Under the pieces are notes generated by a model. That model saw only the letters and a list, made by a program, of their open reading frames with translations, was not told where the DNA came from and ran no database searches. The translations under genes were made by a program, and so were the position numbers. A stretch of DNA of 64,000 nucleotides from JAGDVO01 sp964590075 [NCBI: uncultured Aquificales bacterium]. Lineage in GTDB: Bacteria > Thermosulfidibacterota > Thermosulfidibacteria > Thermosulfidibacterales. Where the stretch lies: the NCBI GenBank assembly GCA_964590075.1, contig CAZPXS010000001.1:278752-342751 (forward strand), written 5' to 3'. Of this stretch, positions 44,000-53,466 are shown piece after piece; position 1 is the stretch's first letter; each line of letters begins with the position of its first letter.

Positions 44000-44668
44000 T
44001 CAAGACTTGTATATTAACGAAATTTGCCTCTCTTTACCTTTTGTTCTTCTATAGGAAAAGAAATTTTTACAACAAATTGTACAGACTTCAGACTCGTAAA
44101 GTATATCAACACCATACTGTGTTAAAATTTCCCTTATAACTGTATTTAATGAAAAGAAGGTTTTTCCATTTATTATTTTAAAGGCCTGTGGATATTCCGA
44201 AAATCTCTCAACCACATCTTCCTTTACCTCATAACAACAGATCTTTGCCGATGGCCCGATAACCGCAAGTAGTCTTTCTACACCCATGCTCCTAATCCTA
44301 TCTATGGCTCTCTGTATTATACCATGGTAAACTGATCGCCAACCACAGTGTAGGTTACAGATCACCTTCCCTGATGAATCGAATATGGCAAGGGGTGTGC
44401 AATCGGCTAAGAATATGACAAGACCTAAATTTTTCCTTTCCGTTATAAGCCCGTCTCCCCAGCCCTGCCAGCCTTCTTTATCAGCTACCCTGATAATACC
44501 ACTATGAATCTGGGTAAGGTAGGAGAGTTTCACACCTTTATCTAGATAGTTATTTTTAAATCTTTCCCAGTTAAGCTTAGCCGTTTCATAAGGTATGTGT
44601 TTGTAAGAGAGGTTTATTCGGTTATCTGTGAAGATTATCTTTAAGTTTTTGTATTCTATCTTTATCAT
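44000..44668 (-). CDS. pgeF: PgeF/YfiH family protein (DUF152, laccase-domain)
   Basis: A 222-residue protein with the family metal and active-site motifs: QIHSGIIRV, FLADCTPLAIFD, NLHCGWRSVYHGIIQRAI and VIGPSAKICCYEV. Members cleave purine nucleosides or edit peptidoglycan precursors (PgeF/YfiH). It is divergently transcribed from pyrC with 56 bases between the start codons. The C-terminal Cys pair EVCTICCKN is unusual but probably not functional. Confidence 0.88.
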   Translation of the reverse strand: MIKIEYKNLKIIFTDNRINLSYKHIPYETAKLNWERFKNNYLDKGVKLSYLTQIHSGIIRVADKEGWQGWGDGLITERKNLGLVIFLADCTPLAIFDSSGKVICNLHCGWRSVYHGIIQRAIDRIRSMGVERLLAVIGPSAKICCYEVKEDVVERFSEYPQAFKIINGKTFFSLNTVIREILTQYGVDILYESEVCTICCKNFFSYRRTKGKERQISLIYKS

Positions 44669-44724
44669 CTTTTCTTTCCGTGGTATTTATAATATTCGGT
44701 TTAAAAAATAAACGGGGAGAGGGA

Positions 44725-46017
44725 ATGAAGCCTATTCTTTTGAAAGGTGGAAGAGTTATAGATCCTGCCAATGGTAGGGATGGATCGTTTGATGTTTTGA
44801 TAGTTGGGGAGAAGGTTTCGGAGGTCAGACCCGATATAAGGGAATATCCCGCCGATACTGAGATAATAGATTGTACTGGCAAATGGGTCCTACCGGGTCT
44901 TGTTGATCTACATGTTCATCTTAGGGATCCTGGTTACGAGTACAAGGAGGATATTGAAAGTGGTATGAAGGCTGCTGTATGTGGCGGATTTACGACTATA
45001 TGCTGTAAGGCTAACACTTTACCTGTGAATGATAACCCGGTAGTTACGGAATACATAATCTCTAAGGCGAAGAGGGTTGGGTTATGTGACGTTTATCCCA
45101 TAGGGGCGGTAAGTAAGAATCTGGAGGGAAAGGAATTAGCCGAAATAGGTGAGATGGTAAGGGCGGGTATAGTTGCAGTTTCCGATGATGGGAATTGTGT
45201 CTATAATAGTGAACTTATGAAGAACGCGCTTTTATACTCCTCTCAATTCGGTATACCGGTGAGTGACCACTGTGAGGATATATATCTTAAGGGGACCGGT
45301 GTTGTTAATGAGGGGAAGGCATCTATAATAACCGGTTTAAAGGGTATACCACCTGTCGGCGAGGAAATATTGGTATTTAGGGATCTCGTACTTGCAAAGT
45401 ATACCGGTGGGAGGATCCATTTCGATCATATCTCCACCAAGGGTTCCGTTGAGGTTTTAAAATGGGCTATTGAAAGAGGCATAGATTATACCGCTGAGGT
45501 TACACCTCATCATCTCTTATTGACGGAGGATGCCGTCTGTTCCTTTGATCCCGATACCAAGGTTAACCCTCCTCTTAGAAGTGAGGAGGATAGGGAAGCC
45601 GTCATAGAGGCTCTGAAGGAAGGAGTTGTTCAGATAATAGCGACCGATCATGCTCCACACGATAGGCTTTCAAAGGAGGGTGACTATGTAAATGCTAGCT
45701 TTGGTATATCCGGTCTTGAGACTGCTTTTTCTTTGGTTTTGAAACTGGTATGGGATGGTAAATTACCGCTTGAAATAGTCATTAGAGCTATGACGGTAAA
45801 TCCTGCTAACGCTTATAATCTTGATGCTGGTAGGATCGATATCGGTAAATTTGCCAATGTCATAGTTGTAGATCCTGACCTAGAGTGGGTAGTTGATCCT
45901 TCGAAGTTCTACTCTAAAGGTAAAAACACTCCCTTTAAAGGGTGGAAGCTAAAGGGTAAAGTTATAAAGACCATATATAGGGGAAGGGTGGTATACGATT
46001 TTTCTTTAGAGACTTGA
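44725..46017 (+). CDS. pyrC: dihydroorotase
   Basis: Cyclises carbamoyl aspartate to dihydroorotate. The 430-residue class I enzyme has the metal motif VDLHVHLRDPGYEYKEDI, the GGFTTICCKANT block, the Asp region SDDGNCV, further ligands DHCED and HFDHIST, and the catalytic Asp of ATDHAPH. ATG at 44725 has GGGGAGAGGG just upstream; starts further up would be unconserved. Encoded away from pyrR-pyrB, in front of ribosomal protein genes. Confidence 0.95.
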   Translation: MKPILLKGGRVIDPANGRDGSFDVLIVGEKVSEVRPDIREYPADTEIIDCTGKWVLPGLVDLHVHLRDPGYEYKEDIESGMKAAVCGGFTTICCKANTLPVNDNPVVTEYIISKAKRVGLCDVYPIGAVSKNLEGKELAEIGEMVRAGIVAVSDDGNCVYNSELMKNALLYSSQFGIPVSDHCEDIYLKGTGVVNEGKASIITGLKGIPPVGEEILVFRDLVLAKYTGGRIHFDHISTKGSVEVLKWAIERGIDYTAEVTPHHLLLTEDAVCSFDPDTKVNPPLRSEEDREAVIEALKEGVVQIIATDHAPHDRLSKEGDYVNASFGISGLETAFSLVLKLVWDGKLPLEIVIRAMTVNPANAYNLDAGRIDIGKFANVIVVDPDLEWVVDPSKFYSKGKNTPFKGWKLKGKVIKTIYRGRVVYDFSLET

Positions 46018-46078
46018 TATAAGGGTTGTGAAATGTTAATTATACTTTTCCGATTATAGTAGGAAGGGGGTGTCTATT

Positions 46079-46279
46079 ATGCCCAAGATGAAGACCAATA
46101 AGAGCGCTGCCAAGAGATTCAAGGTTACGGCGAAGGGGAAGTTAAAGAGGAGAAAGGCGAATAGAAGTCACCTTAATGAGGAGAAGCCTTCCAAGAGGAA
46201 GAGACGTTTGAGAAGGCCGGCTCTGGTAGGCAAGGAAGACGTTAAAAGGATCAAGAGGCTATTACCTTACGCTTTTTAA
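46079..46279 (+). CDS. rpmI: 50S ribosomal protein L35
   Basis: A 66-residue basic ribosomal protein. [20 protein letters not shown] is the standard N-terminus and the [21 protein letters not shown] end is also typical. ATG at 46079 is eight bases after AGGAAGGGGG. Normally infC (IF-3) precedes rpmI; here pyrC does. The 61-base gap upstream shows no L20-type leader that I can recognise. Confidence 0.96.
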   Translation: MPKMKTNKSAAKRFKVTAKGKLKRRKANRSHLNEEKPSKRKRRLRRPALVGKEDVKRIKRLLPYAF

Positions 46280-46291
46280 GGAGGAACAGCT

Positions 46292-46657
46292 ATGAGAGTA
46301 AAGGGTGGACCTAAGACTAGATGGAGAAGAAAGAAGTGGCTTAAATTAGCCAAAGGATACTGGGGTGCTAAGAGTAGGCTTTACAAGATAGCCAAGCAGA
46401 CGGTTATAAAGGCTCTTACCTATGCTTATCGCGATAGAAAGGTAAGAAAGAGGGAGTTTAGGAGACTATGGATAGTGAGGATAAATGCTGCTGTTAGGGC
46501 CTACGGCCTCAAATACAGTGAATTCATACATGGTTTGAAACTTATAGGTGTGGATGTTAATAGGAAGATGCTTGCGGAGATGGCTGTGAAACAGCCTGAG
46601 GTCTTTAAGTATCTTGTAGATTTGGTTAAGGAGGCATTATCTCAAAAGGTGGCTTAA
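46292..46657 (+). CDS. rplT: 50S ribosomal protein L20
   Basis: A 121-residue protein of the large subunit. The N-terminus [20 protein letters not shown] is a variant of the usual ARVKRGVxARxRHKKxLKLA; the rest ([20 protein letters not shown], then [21 protein letters not shown]) is standard. Twelve bases after rpmI and one base before pheS. L20 often represses its own operon, but no site is visible. Confidence 0.97.
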   Translation: MRVKGGPKTRWRRKKWLKLAKGYWGAKSRLYKIAKQTVIKALTYAYRDRKVRKREFRRLWIVRINAAVRAYGLKYSEFIHGLKLIGVDVNRKMLAEMAVKQPEVFKYLVDLVKEALSQKVA

Positions 46658-46658
46658 T

Positions 46659-47678
46659 ATGGACATAGAGAAGAAGCTGGAGGAGTTAAAAAGAGAGGTA
46701 CTTGAGGTTGTAGAAAAGATAGAGGATCTCCAGGCTCTTAGAGATCTAAAAGCCAAGTATCTTGGGAAGAAAGGGGTTATTTCTGATTGGCTTAAGAAGT
46801 TGAAGGATGTGGCGGAGGAGGAAAGGCCTAGAATAGGTAAGTTGTTGAATGAGGTGAAGGATTATATTTCGGGACTTTTAGAAAATAGGGAGAATTTTAT
46901 AAAGGAAAGGGAAAAGAATGAGAGGTTGTTGAAAGTCTCCTTCGATGTGACCCTTCCTGGTAGAAGGGTAGAAATAGGGTCCTTTCATCCGATAACCATA
47001 GTTATGGATGAGATTGTGGATGTATTTAGGGAGTTGGGCTTTTTCGTCGCAGAGGGACCTGAGATAGAGGATGACTATCATAATTTTGAGGCTCTAAATA
47101 TACCTCAAGATCATCCTGCTAGGGACATGCAGGATACCTTCTATATCTCCGAAGGTATCCTACTTAGAACCCATACCTCTCCTGTTCAGATAAGGGTTAT
47201 GGAGATTTATAGGCCTCCCATAAGGATAATAGCACCAGGTAAGGTCTATAGAAGAGATTTTGACGTTACTCATTCCCCCATGTTTCATCAGGTTGAAGGT
47301 CTATATGTGGACAAAAACGTGACCTTCAGTGAACTTAAGGGGACTCTCACTCATTTTGCAAGGAGTATCTTTGGTAAAGGTACGAAGGTGAGATTCCGTC
47401 CGAGTTTCTTCCCCTTTACAGAACCAAGTGCAGAGATGGATATAGGTTGTGTTATGTGTGGTGGTTCGGGATGTCGTGTTTGTAAAAATTCCGGCTGGCT
47501 TGAGATTCTCGGTTGCGGTATGGTTGATCCTAAGGTTTTTGAATATGTGGGTTATACAGGTGTTACGGGATTTGCCTTTGGTCTTGGTGTGGAAAGGATA
47601 GCTATGTTGAAGTATGGTATTGATGATATAAGGCTTTTCTATCAGAACGATATGAGGTTCTTGAAACAGTTTTCCTAG
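46659..47678 (+). CDS. pheS: phenylalanyl-tRNA synthetase alpha subunit
   Basis: Class II synthetase subunit of 339 residues with an N-terminal coiled coil (1-85). Motif 2/3 regions: [46 protein letters not shown] and [20 protein letters not shown] Cys-rich insert, [17 protein letters not shown], follows motif 2 region as in many bacteria and could bind a metal or be structural. Together with pheT it forms the heterotetramer. Confidence 0.97.
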   Translation: MDIEKKLEELKREVLEVVEKIEDLQALRDLKAKYLGKKGVISDWLKKLKDVAEEERPRIGKLLNEVKDYISGLLENRENFIKEREKNERLLKVSFDVTLPGRRVEIGSFHPITIVMDEIVDVFRELGFFVAEGPEIEDDYHNFEALNIPQDHPARDMQDTFYISEGILLRTHTSPVQIRVMEIYRPPIRIIAPGKVYRRDFDVTHSPMFHQVEGLYVDKNVTFSELKGTLTHFARSIFGKGTKVRFRPSFFPFTEPSAEMDIGCVMCGGSGCRVCKNSGWLEILGCGMVDPKVFEYVGYTGVTGFAFGLGVERIAMLKYGIDDIRLFYQNDMRFLKQFS

Positions 47679-47696
47679 GGTGCCGGGGGTGATGTT

Positions 47697-50093
47697 TTGA
47701 GAGTTCTTTGGAGTGTACTTTCCGAGTTTGTTGATCTTTCGGGGCTTAATCCCTATGATGTGGCCGAAAGACTCATAGATGCTGGGGTTGAGGTTGAGGA
47801 GGTAGAGGATCTAAGGGAGAAACTGAAGAATACAAAAAGCGCGGTTATAAAGGCGATAGAGCCTCATCCTTACACACCGAGCTTAATAATCCTTAATCTT
47901 TACGATGGTGAGGCTTCCTATAGAGTCGTATGTAGTGATAGGAATTTAAAAGAGGGCGATGTGGTTATCCATTGTAGGCCAGGCTCGGTATTACCCAACG
48001 GTGTTTCCGTTTCTACCTGTGAGATAAGGGGAGTTGAATCTCAGGGGATGTTGCTATCGGAGATGGAGTTAGGTACCGATCCTGATCCGGCTGGTGTTAT
48101 CGTACTTGATAGATCGGTAAAACCGGGTTTGGATGGTGCTTCATTAGTAGGTTTTGATGATTTTGTGTTAACAATATCTCCCACGCCTAATAGAGGAGAT
48201 TTATTCGGTGTTATAGGTGTTGCAAGGGAGATATCGGCTATATACGGTAGGAAACTAACTTTACCCGATCTTAGTTATCCTACGGACGAGGTGGATATAA
48301 GGGAAGTGACCGATGTAATTGTGGAGGATGAGGCGGCCTGTCCTCGTTATGTTGCCATGTATATGTACGATGTTAATGTTGGTCCCTCTCCCCTTTGGTT
48401 AAAGGTCAGGATACTCAACTTTGGTATGAGGCCTATAAACAACGTGGTTGATGTTACCAACTATGTTATGTTTGAGTTTGGTCAGCCACTACATGCCTTC
48501 GATTTTGATAGGCTCTCTGGTGGTAGGATTGTGGTTAGAAGGGCAAGACCGAATGAAGAGATAGAGACCTTGGATGGTAAGGTAAGGATACTGGATGATA
48601 GTATCCTTGTTATAGCCGATACAGAAAAACCCGTTGCCATAGCCGGTGTAATGGGTGGAGCAAATAGTGAAATTTCTTTAGGTACAGAAAGGGTTTTACT
48701 TGAGAGTGCCTATTTTGATCCTATCTCTATAAGACGAACTTCTAAGAAGCTCGATCTTGCCACGGAAGCTTCTAAGAGGTTTGAAAGAGGGGTGGATATA
48801 GAGGGTCTATTTAACGCTGCCCTGAGAGCTGTCCATCTTATCTGTAAGGTTACGGGGTGTAAAGTCGCGAAGGGCTACATAGATAGGTTTTCAAACTCCA
48901 TAAAAAGACCTGTAATTTCTTTTGATCCTAATTACGTTGGTAGGGTTTTAGGTTGTGAGGTTGAGGTTAAAGATTCGGAGAGGATCCTGAGATCCCTGGG
49001 CTTTAAGGTGGATGTTAGAGATAATGGTGAATGGGAAGTTGAGGTTCCGAGCTTTAGAAGCCTTGACGTTACACGTCCTATAGATCTTGTGGAAGAGGTG
49101 GCGAGAATATGGGGTTATAGTAATGTACCCGATGAGTTACCCTCTGGTGAATTGCAGAGGGAGAAGCCTTATAGTACCTACGGATTTCAAATGGAAGTCA
49201 AGAGGCTATTTAACTCCATGGGTTTGAAAGAGGTGATAAACTTCAGTTTTATACCCCATGATTTTGCTGAAAGGTTAAAGTTGAATGGGGATGGATACGT
49301 AAGGATACTAAATCCTCTAAGTGAGGATATGTCGGTTATGAGGCCCAGTCTTGTATTCGGTTTACTTGAATGTGCAAGTAGAAACCATAGTAATCTTATA
49401 TTTGACTTTGCCATATACGAGGTAGGGAGGGCCTTTAATTATACCGATGGAAAGTACGGCGAGACTCTACACTTAGGTTTCCTACTATCCGGTAGAAAAG
49501 AAAAGCACTGGTCAAAACCCTATGAACCTTTCGATTTTTACGATGCCAAGGGTATAGTTGAAACTTTCTTTGATCGTATGGGAATTGGAAATGTGGAGTT
49601 TAAAGCTGGTAGCGATAAACCCTATCTTCATCCGAGGATAAGTTGTTGTTGGTTATATAACGGTAAGGTTGTTGCGGAAGTGGGAGAATTACATCCCGAC
49701 ATTAAGGAGGGATTCGATCTAAAAAGGAACGTTTACGTTGGTGAGATAATTTTAGAACCTTTTGTGGATACAGAGAAAATCTATAGCTATAGAGCCTATT
49801 CCCCCTATCCCTCCGTTACGAGGGATCTTTCCTTCATAGTCGATAGTGACCTTAGTTACTCAAAGATAGAGGAGTTTATAAAGTCTAGGAATATAGGTTA
49901 CTTGAGTGAATTTAAGTTGATAGATGTTTTCAAGGGCCCGCAGATAGGTGAGGGTAAGGTTAGTTACACTATCAGTTTTGTTTTTTCCAAGATGGAGGGT
50001 ACCTTAACCAGTGAAGAGGTAGATGAGGTTTTCTGGGGGTTGGCAGAGGATATAGAAAGAGAATTAAAGGCTATAGTTAGGACAAGGAGGTAG
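47697..50093 (+). CDS. pheT: phenylalanyl-tRNA synthetase beta subunit
   Basis: Beta subunit, 798 residues. It has the N-terminal tRNA-binding OB fold (about 40-155), the B3/4 editing domain, B5 region ([20 protein letters not shown]), the synthetase-like core and the C-terminal FDX anticodon domain ([19 protein letters not shown]). The start is TTG at 47697 after GGGGGTGA; ATG at 47692 is out of frame. Two bases separate its stop from ndk. Confidence 0.96.
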   Translation: MRVLWSVLSEFVDLSGLNPYDVAERLIDAGVEVEEVEDLREKLKNTKSAVIKAIEPHPYTPSLIILNLYDGEASYRVVCSDRNLKEGDVVIHCRPGSVLPNGVSVSTCEIRGVESQGMLLSEMELGTDPDPAGVIVLDRSVKPGLDGASLVGFDDFVLTISPTPNRGDLFGVIGVAREISAIYGRKLTLPDLSYPTDEVDIREVTDVIVEDEAACPRYVAMYMYDVNVGPSPLWLKVRILNFGMRPINNVVDVTNYVMFEFGQPLHAFDFDRLSGGRIVVRRARPNEEIETLDGKVRILDDSILVIADTEKPVAIAGVMGGANSEISLGTERVLLESAYFDPISIRRTSKKLDLATEASKRFERGVDIEGLFNAALRAVHLICKVTGCKVAKGYIDRFSNSIKRPVISFDPNYVGRVLGCEVEVKDSERILRSLGFKVDVRDNGEWEVEVPSFRSLDVTRPIDLVEEVARIWGYSNVPDELPSGELQREKPYSTYGFQMEVKRLFNSMGLKEVINFSFIPHDFAERLKLNGDGYVRILNPLSEDMSVMRPSLVFGLLECASRNHSNLIFDFAIYEVGRAFNYTDGKYGETLHLGFLLSGRKEKHWSKPYEPFDFYDAKGIVETFFDRMGIGNVEFKAGSDKPYLHPRISCCWLYNGKVVAEVGELHPDIKEGFDLKRNVYVGEIILEPFVDTEKIYSYRAYSPYPSVTRDLSFIVDSDLSYSKIEEFIKSRNIGYLSEFKLIDVFKGPQIGEGKVSYTISFVFSKMEGTLTSEEVDEVFWGLAEDIERELKAIVRTRR

Positions 50094-50095
50094 GT

Positions 50096-50512
50096 ATGGA
50101 AAGGACATTGGCTATAATTAAGCCTGATGCTGTTAGTAGGAACCTTATAGGTAAGATCGTTTCCATGATAGAGGAAGCTGGGATTAGGATAGTCGCTATG
50201 AAGATGCTAAAATTAACCAAGGAACAGGCGAAGGGTTTTTATCATGTCCATAAGGGTAAGCCATTTTTTGATAGTCTTACCGATTTTATGTCTTCGGGGC
50301 CTATAGTTGTTATGGTTCTCGAGGGGGATAACGTTATATCAAGGTGGCGCGAATTAATGGGGGCTACCGATCCTGCCAAGGCCGGTGAGGGTACTATAAG
50401 GAGAATGTTCGGGTTAGATGTAGAGAAGAACTCTGTACATGGATCGGATTCACCTGAGAGTGCAAAGTACGAGATTTCATACTTTTTCAATAGCTTGGAA
50501 ATAGTCGGGTAA
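50096..50512 (+). CDS. ndk: nucleoside diphosphate kinase
   Basis: Equilibrates nucleoside di- and triphosphates. The 138-residue protein begins [16 protein letters not shown] and has the catalytic His in [16 protein letters not shown]; the [18 protein letters not shown] loop is standard. Its stop overlaps the aroE ATG by one base (TAATG). Confidence 0.97.
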   Translation: MERTLAIIKPDAVSRNLIGKIVSMIEEAGIRIVAMKMLKLTKEQAKGFYHVHKGKPFFDSLTDFMSSGPIVVMVLEGDNVISRWRELMGATDPAKAGEGTIRRMFGLDVEKNSVHGSDSPESAKYEISYFFNSLEIVG

Positions 50513-51360
50513 TGGTTATTATACCGAGTGATGTAAAAATACTGGGGGTTATAGGAAACCCAGTAAAGCATAGCCTATCTCCACTCATCCATAACTTTAT
50601 CTACGATAAGTATTCCATAAATGCGGTATATTTACCTATAGAAGCAAAACTCGGCTATTTTGAAAAGGTATTGGATGGGCTCTGTTTTTTAGAAAACTCG
50701 GTAGGTTTTAACGTTACCGTTCCCTTTAAAGAGAGGGCCTTAAAGAGTATGGATCACCTTTCTCTAGAAGCTGATGCTATAGGCGCTGTGAATGTTATAA
50801 AAAGGGGGGAGGATAAGCTCATCGGATTTAACACCGATTGGATAGGATTTGTGGAGAGTCTAAGGGTTAATGGAGTAGAGGATATAGAGAGTGCCTTGGT
50901 TGTTGGGGTGGGAGGTGCTGGGAAGGCTGTTATATATGGACTGATCAGAATGGGTGTACCAAAGATATTCGTTACTAATAGAGATAAGGTAAAATTGGGG
51001 ATGGTTACCGAAAGATTTGGTGCTAATGTTTATCCTATAGATTGGGATAGGGTTGATGAGATTATTGGTGTTATTGATCTTATAGTTAATGCAACTAGTG
51101 TTGGGCTTGATGGAGCTAGTGAACTCCCCTTTGATCTTTCCAGATTGAAGAAAGATGCTGTGGTGTATGATACTATATACAATCCTCCTTTAACACCATT
51201 CTTGAAGAGGGCTAAGGATCTTGGTCTAAGGTTTATAAATGGTCTTGATATGTTAATACTACAGGCGCTTTATAGTGTTGAGATTTGGTTTGGTTTGTTA
51301 CCGGATTTTGAGGAAGTTAAGAGTTTTCTTTTAAGTCACAACCATGGAGGATCGTTATAA
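50512..51360 (+). CDS. aroE: shikimate dehydrogenase
   Basis: NADP-dependent reduction of 3-dehydroshikimate. The 282-residue protein begins with the GNPVKHSLSPLIHNFIYD shikimate motif, has NVTVPFKERAL (the catalytic Lys), the GFNTDWIGF Asp, and the Rossmann GVGGAGKAVIYGL; the C-terminal end has NGLDMLILQALYSVEIWFG. Only aromatic-pathway gene in the window. Coupled to ndk and the second cobO by one-base overlaps. Confidence 0.96.
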   Translation: MVIIPSDVKILGVIGNPVKHSLSPLIHNFIYDKYSINAVYLPIEAKLGYFEKVLDGLCFLENSVGFNVTVPFKERALKSMDHLSLEADAIGAVNVIKRGEDKLIGFNTDWIGFVESLRVNGVEDIESALVVGVGGAGKAVIYGLIRMGVPKIFVTNRDKVKLGMVTERFGANVYPIDWDRVDEIIGVIDLIVNATSVGLDGASELPFDLSRLKKDAVVYDTIYNPPLTPFLKRAKDLGLRFINGLDMLILQALYSVEIWFGLLPDFEEVKSFLLSHNHGGSL

Positions 51361-51893
51361 TGGGAAGGTTGGAAAAAGGTTACATACAGGTGTATACGGG
51401 GAATGGAAAAGGTAAGACTACATGTGCCTTGGGTCTTACTGTAAGGGCTGTTGGGGCAGGTTTGAGGGTTTTTATAGCTCAGTTTTTGAAGGGCCAGGAT
51501 TACAGTGAACTAAAAACCCTAAAGGAGAGATTCTCGGATTTGGTTGAGATAAGGCAGTACGGTACGCCTTACTTTATATTTAAAGGCAAGGAAAACGAAG
51601 AGGTCAAGGAGATTGTTAAAAGGGGGTTGAGAGAATCGAGGGATGCTATAGTAAGTGGTAACTATGATATAGTGATTATGGATGAGATAAACGTGTGTTT
51701 ATATATGGGACTTGCTGATACAAACGAGGTTTTAGAGATACTGAGGATGAAGCCTGATAACGTTGAAGTTGTTTTAACAGGTAGATACGCGCCGGAGGAG
51801 ATAATAGAGGTGGCCGATTTAGTCACGGAAATGATAGAGGTTAAGCATTATTACCAGAAGGGAGTCCAAGCTAGGGTTGGGATAGAAAAGTAA
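51360..51893 (+). CDS. cobO: cob(I)alamin adenosyltransferase, CobA/CobO type (second copy)
   Basis: A 177-residue paralogue of the protein at 36257, with P-loop VYTGNGKGKTTCALGL, IAQFLKGQDY, DIVIMDEINVCLYMGL and VVLTGRYAPEEII. The two copies share the layout but differ at many positions, so the duplication is not recent. Lacking a mutase neighbour, this copy may serve general corrinoid salvage, whereas the first copy serves the mutase (inference). Confidence 0.92.
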   Translation: MGRLEKGYIQVYTGNGKGKTTCALGLTVRAVGAGLRVFIAQFLKGQDYSELKTLKERFSDLVEIRQYGTPYFIFKGKENEEVKEIVKRGLRESRDAIVSGNYDIVIMDEINVCLYMGLADTNEVLEILRMKPDNVEVVLTGRYAPEEIIEVADLVTEMIEVKHYYQKGVQARVGIEK

Positions 51894-51894
51894 G

Positions 51895-52545
51895 TTATAA
51901 ATCCAGTTTTGGTTGCTTTTCCTGTTCTATCCTTTCTATAGCTTCCCTTATCTTTTTTAAGAGATGAGCGGGATTTTTTATCGGGAATTCATCGATACTT
52001 TCGATTATTCTCGTTGCACTTATTCCTTCTATCTTCATACCATTTAGCTTTTCTATGAGTTCTTCTTTAGTTATTGGGAATTTGGTTCCTTTAACCTTTT
52101 TGAGAACTTCCGTAGGCCATATTATTTCCAGGGCTCCTATAGCTGGACCAAGTATACCTATTAGTATATCCAGATTATCTCTGCCTTCCTTTATCTCTCT
52201 ATAGGCTAACTTGGCAAGACCGCCAGCTGTGTGGGCCTTGATAGTTTTCGATTCCAACTCACCTTCGAGTTTTTTTAGAACCAACTCTTCGTCTGCCCTT
52301 AACATGTTCCTTACAGTTTGTCTCGTAAGTCCGAGGAAACTGGCTATTTCATCTTCTGTCTTTAATAGCTCCCTTGACATTGTGATTGCGTATGAGGCTT
52401 GTATAAGTGAGGGAACCCATGTGAGATTCCTATATTCTATCAACCTCCTCGGCCCTCCCAGTATCTCAAGAGCCTTTAAGAATACTCTCATACTAAATGA
52501 ATCTAAGTCGAATTCCTTTATGTCTTCTCTTTCCAAAATCACCAT
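51895..52545 (-). CDS. helix-turn-helix regulator, possibly KaiC-proximal domain family
   Basis: A 216-residue protein. A helix-turn-helix is seen at about residues 64-85 (EDEIASFLGLTRQTVRNMLR). The following DEELVLKKLEGELESKTIKAHTAGGLAKLAY block resembles a putative regulatory domain described next to KaiC-like genes in thermophilic bacteria and archaea. The C-terminal part has an FPITKEELIEKLNGMKIEG segment. Targets unknown. It ends one base from the convergent cobO stop. Confidence 0.6.
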   Translation of the reverse strand: MVILEREDIKEFDLDSFSMRVFLKALEILGGPRRLIEYRNLTWVPSLIQASYAITMSRELLKTEDEIASFLGLTRQTVRNMLRADEELVLKKLEGELESKTIKAHTAGGLAKLAYREIKEGRDNLDILIGILGPAIGALEIIWPTEVLKKVKGTKFPITKEELIEKLNGMKIEGISATRIIESIDEFPIKNPAHLLKKIREAIERIEQEKQPKLDL

Positions 52546-52575
52546 TTTCTCCTCCTGTTTTGTTTTTATTTACAC

Positions 52576-53406
52576 TTAATTTTTATAATATATAGCTGTA
52601 ACCCAGTTTTCAATAGCTATAGTATCCACAAGTTTTAGTGATGTTGAGTATAGATCTATTATCCAAAAATTCATTTTTGTAAAACCAGAAATCAAAAGAA
52701 AACCGTTTTTATCTAATAGATCCACAATATCCTCCTTTAATTTCGGGAGTGTTTCGGAATCTATATTAGCCATTATTAGGTCGAATTTTGCCTTTGGATT
52801 CAGGGTATCGATTGTTCCGAGAATTAAAAATATTCCATCGATCCCGTTTAATTCTATGTTTGTAGTAGCGTTGTCAATGGCAAGATCTGATATATCGATG
52901 GCGTAAATCTCATCGACAAGACCGAGTTTTTTAGCCGCTATCGAGAGGATACCGGATCCAGTACCAACATCAAGGGCCCTATGGAAACCGAGATTCCCCT
53001 CGTATAGTCTATCTATAGCCATAAGCATACCCTTTGTACTTTCATGATCGCCTGTGCCAAATCCACTCGCTGGGTATATTACTATATCTACTTTTTCTTC
53101 TCTCTTCTCTATCCACGGTGGTCTTACGAAGAATCTACCAACCTCTACTCCTTTGAAACTTCTTCTAAAGTTTTCTTCCCAATCCGTCATAGTTTTTATT
53201 TCATATTTTAGGTTTGTGGATGATAGATATTTTTTTAAAATCATGGATTCTTCCTCAGACACAAAAAGTTTGAGCTTTGTTTTTCCCTTTTGTTCTTCTA
53301 TTGCCCAACCGTAAGATGGATTTAACAAACTAGCGATTTCCTCTATCTTTTCTTCACTTAGATTTCTTATATAGATCGAAATTTCTATTCCCTTTGTCTT
53401 TTTCAT
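52576..53406 (-). CDS. prmA: ribosomal protein L11 methyltransferase
   Basis: Trimethylates ribosomal protein L11. The 276-residue protein has the N-terminal substrate-recognition domain (residues 1-95) and a class I methyltransferase domain with RPPWIEK, GFGTGDHEST, DVGTGSGILSIAAKKLG and AIDISDLAIDNATTNIELN. The catalytic NxxA-type motif reads MANIDSETL. Followed after 30 bases by the regulator gene on the same strand. Confidence 0.9.
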   Translation of the reverse strand: MKKTKGIEISIYIRNLSEEKIEEIASLLNPSYGWAIEEQKGKTKLKLFVSEEESMILKKYLSSTNLKYEIKTMTDWEENFRRSFKGVEVGRFFVRPPWIEKREEKVDIVIYPASGFGTGDHESTKGMLMAIDRLYEGNLGFHRALDVGTGSGILSIAAKKLGLVDEIYAIDISDLAIDNATTNIELNGIDGIFLILGTIDTLNPKAKFDLIMANIDSETLPKLKEDIVDLLDKNGFLLISGFTKMNFWIIDLYSTSLKLVDTIAIENWVTAIYYKN

Positions 53407-53466
53407 GCTACTGTTTATAATAGATTTTATTTAGATTATAAAGATATGAGGTGGTGGAATATCGTT

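Noticed and set aside
46018-46078. L20-binding leader or attenuator before rpmI
   Set aside because: No stem that mimics the L20 rRNA site could be made out by eye.
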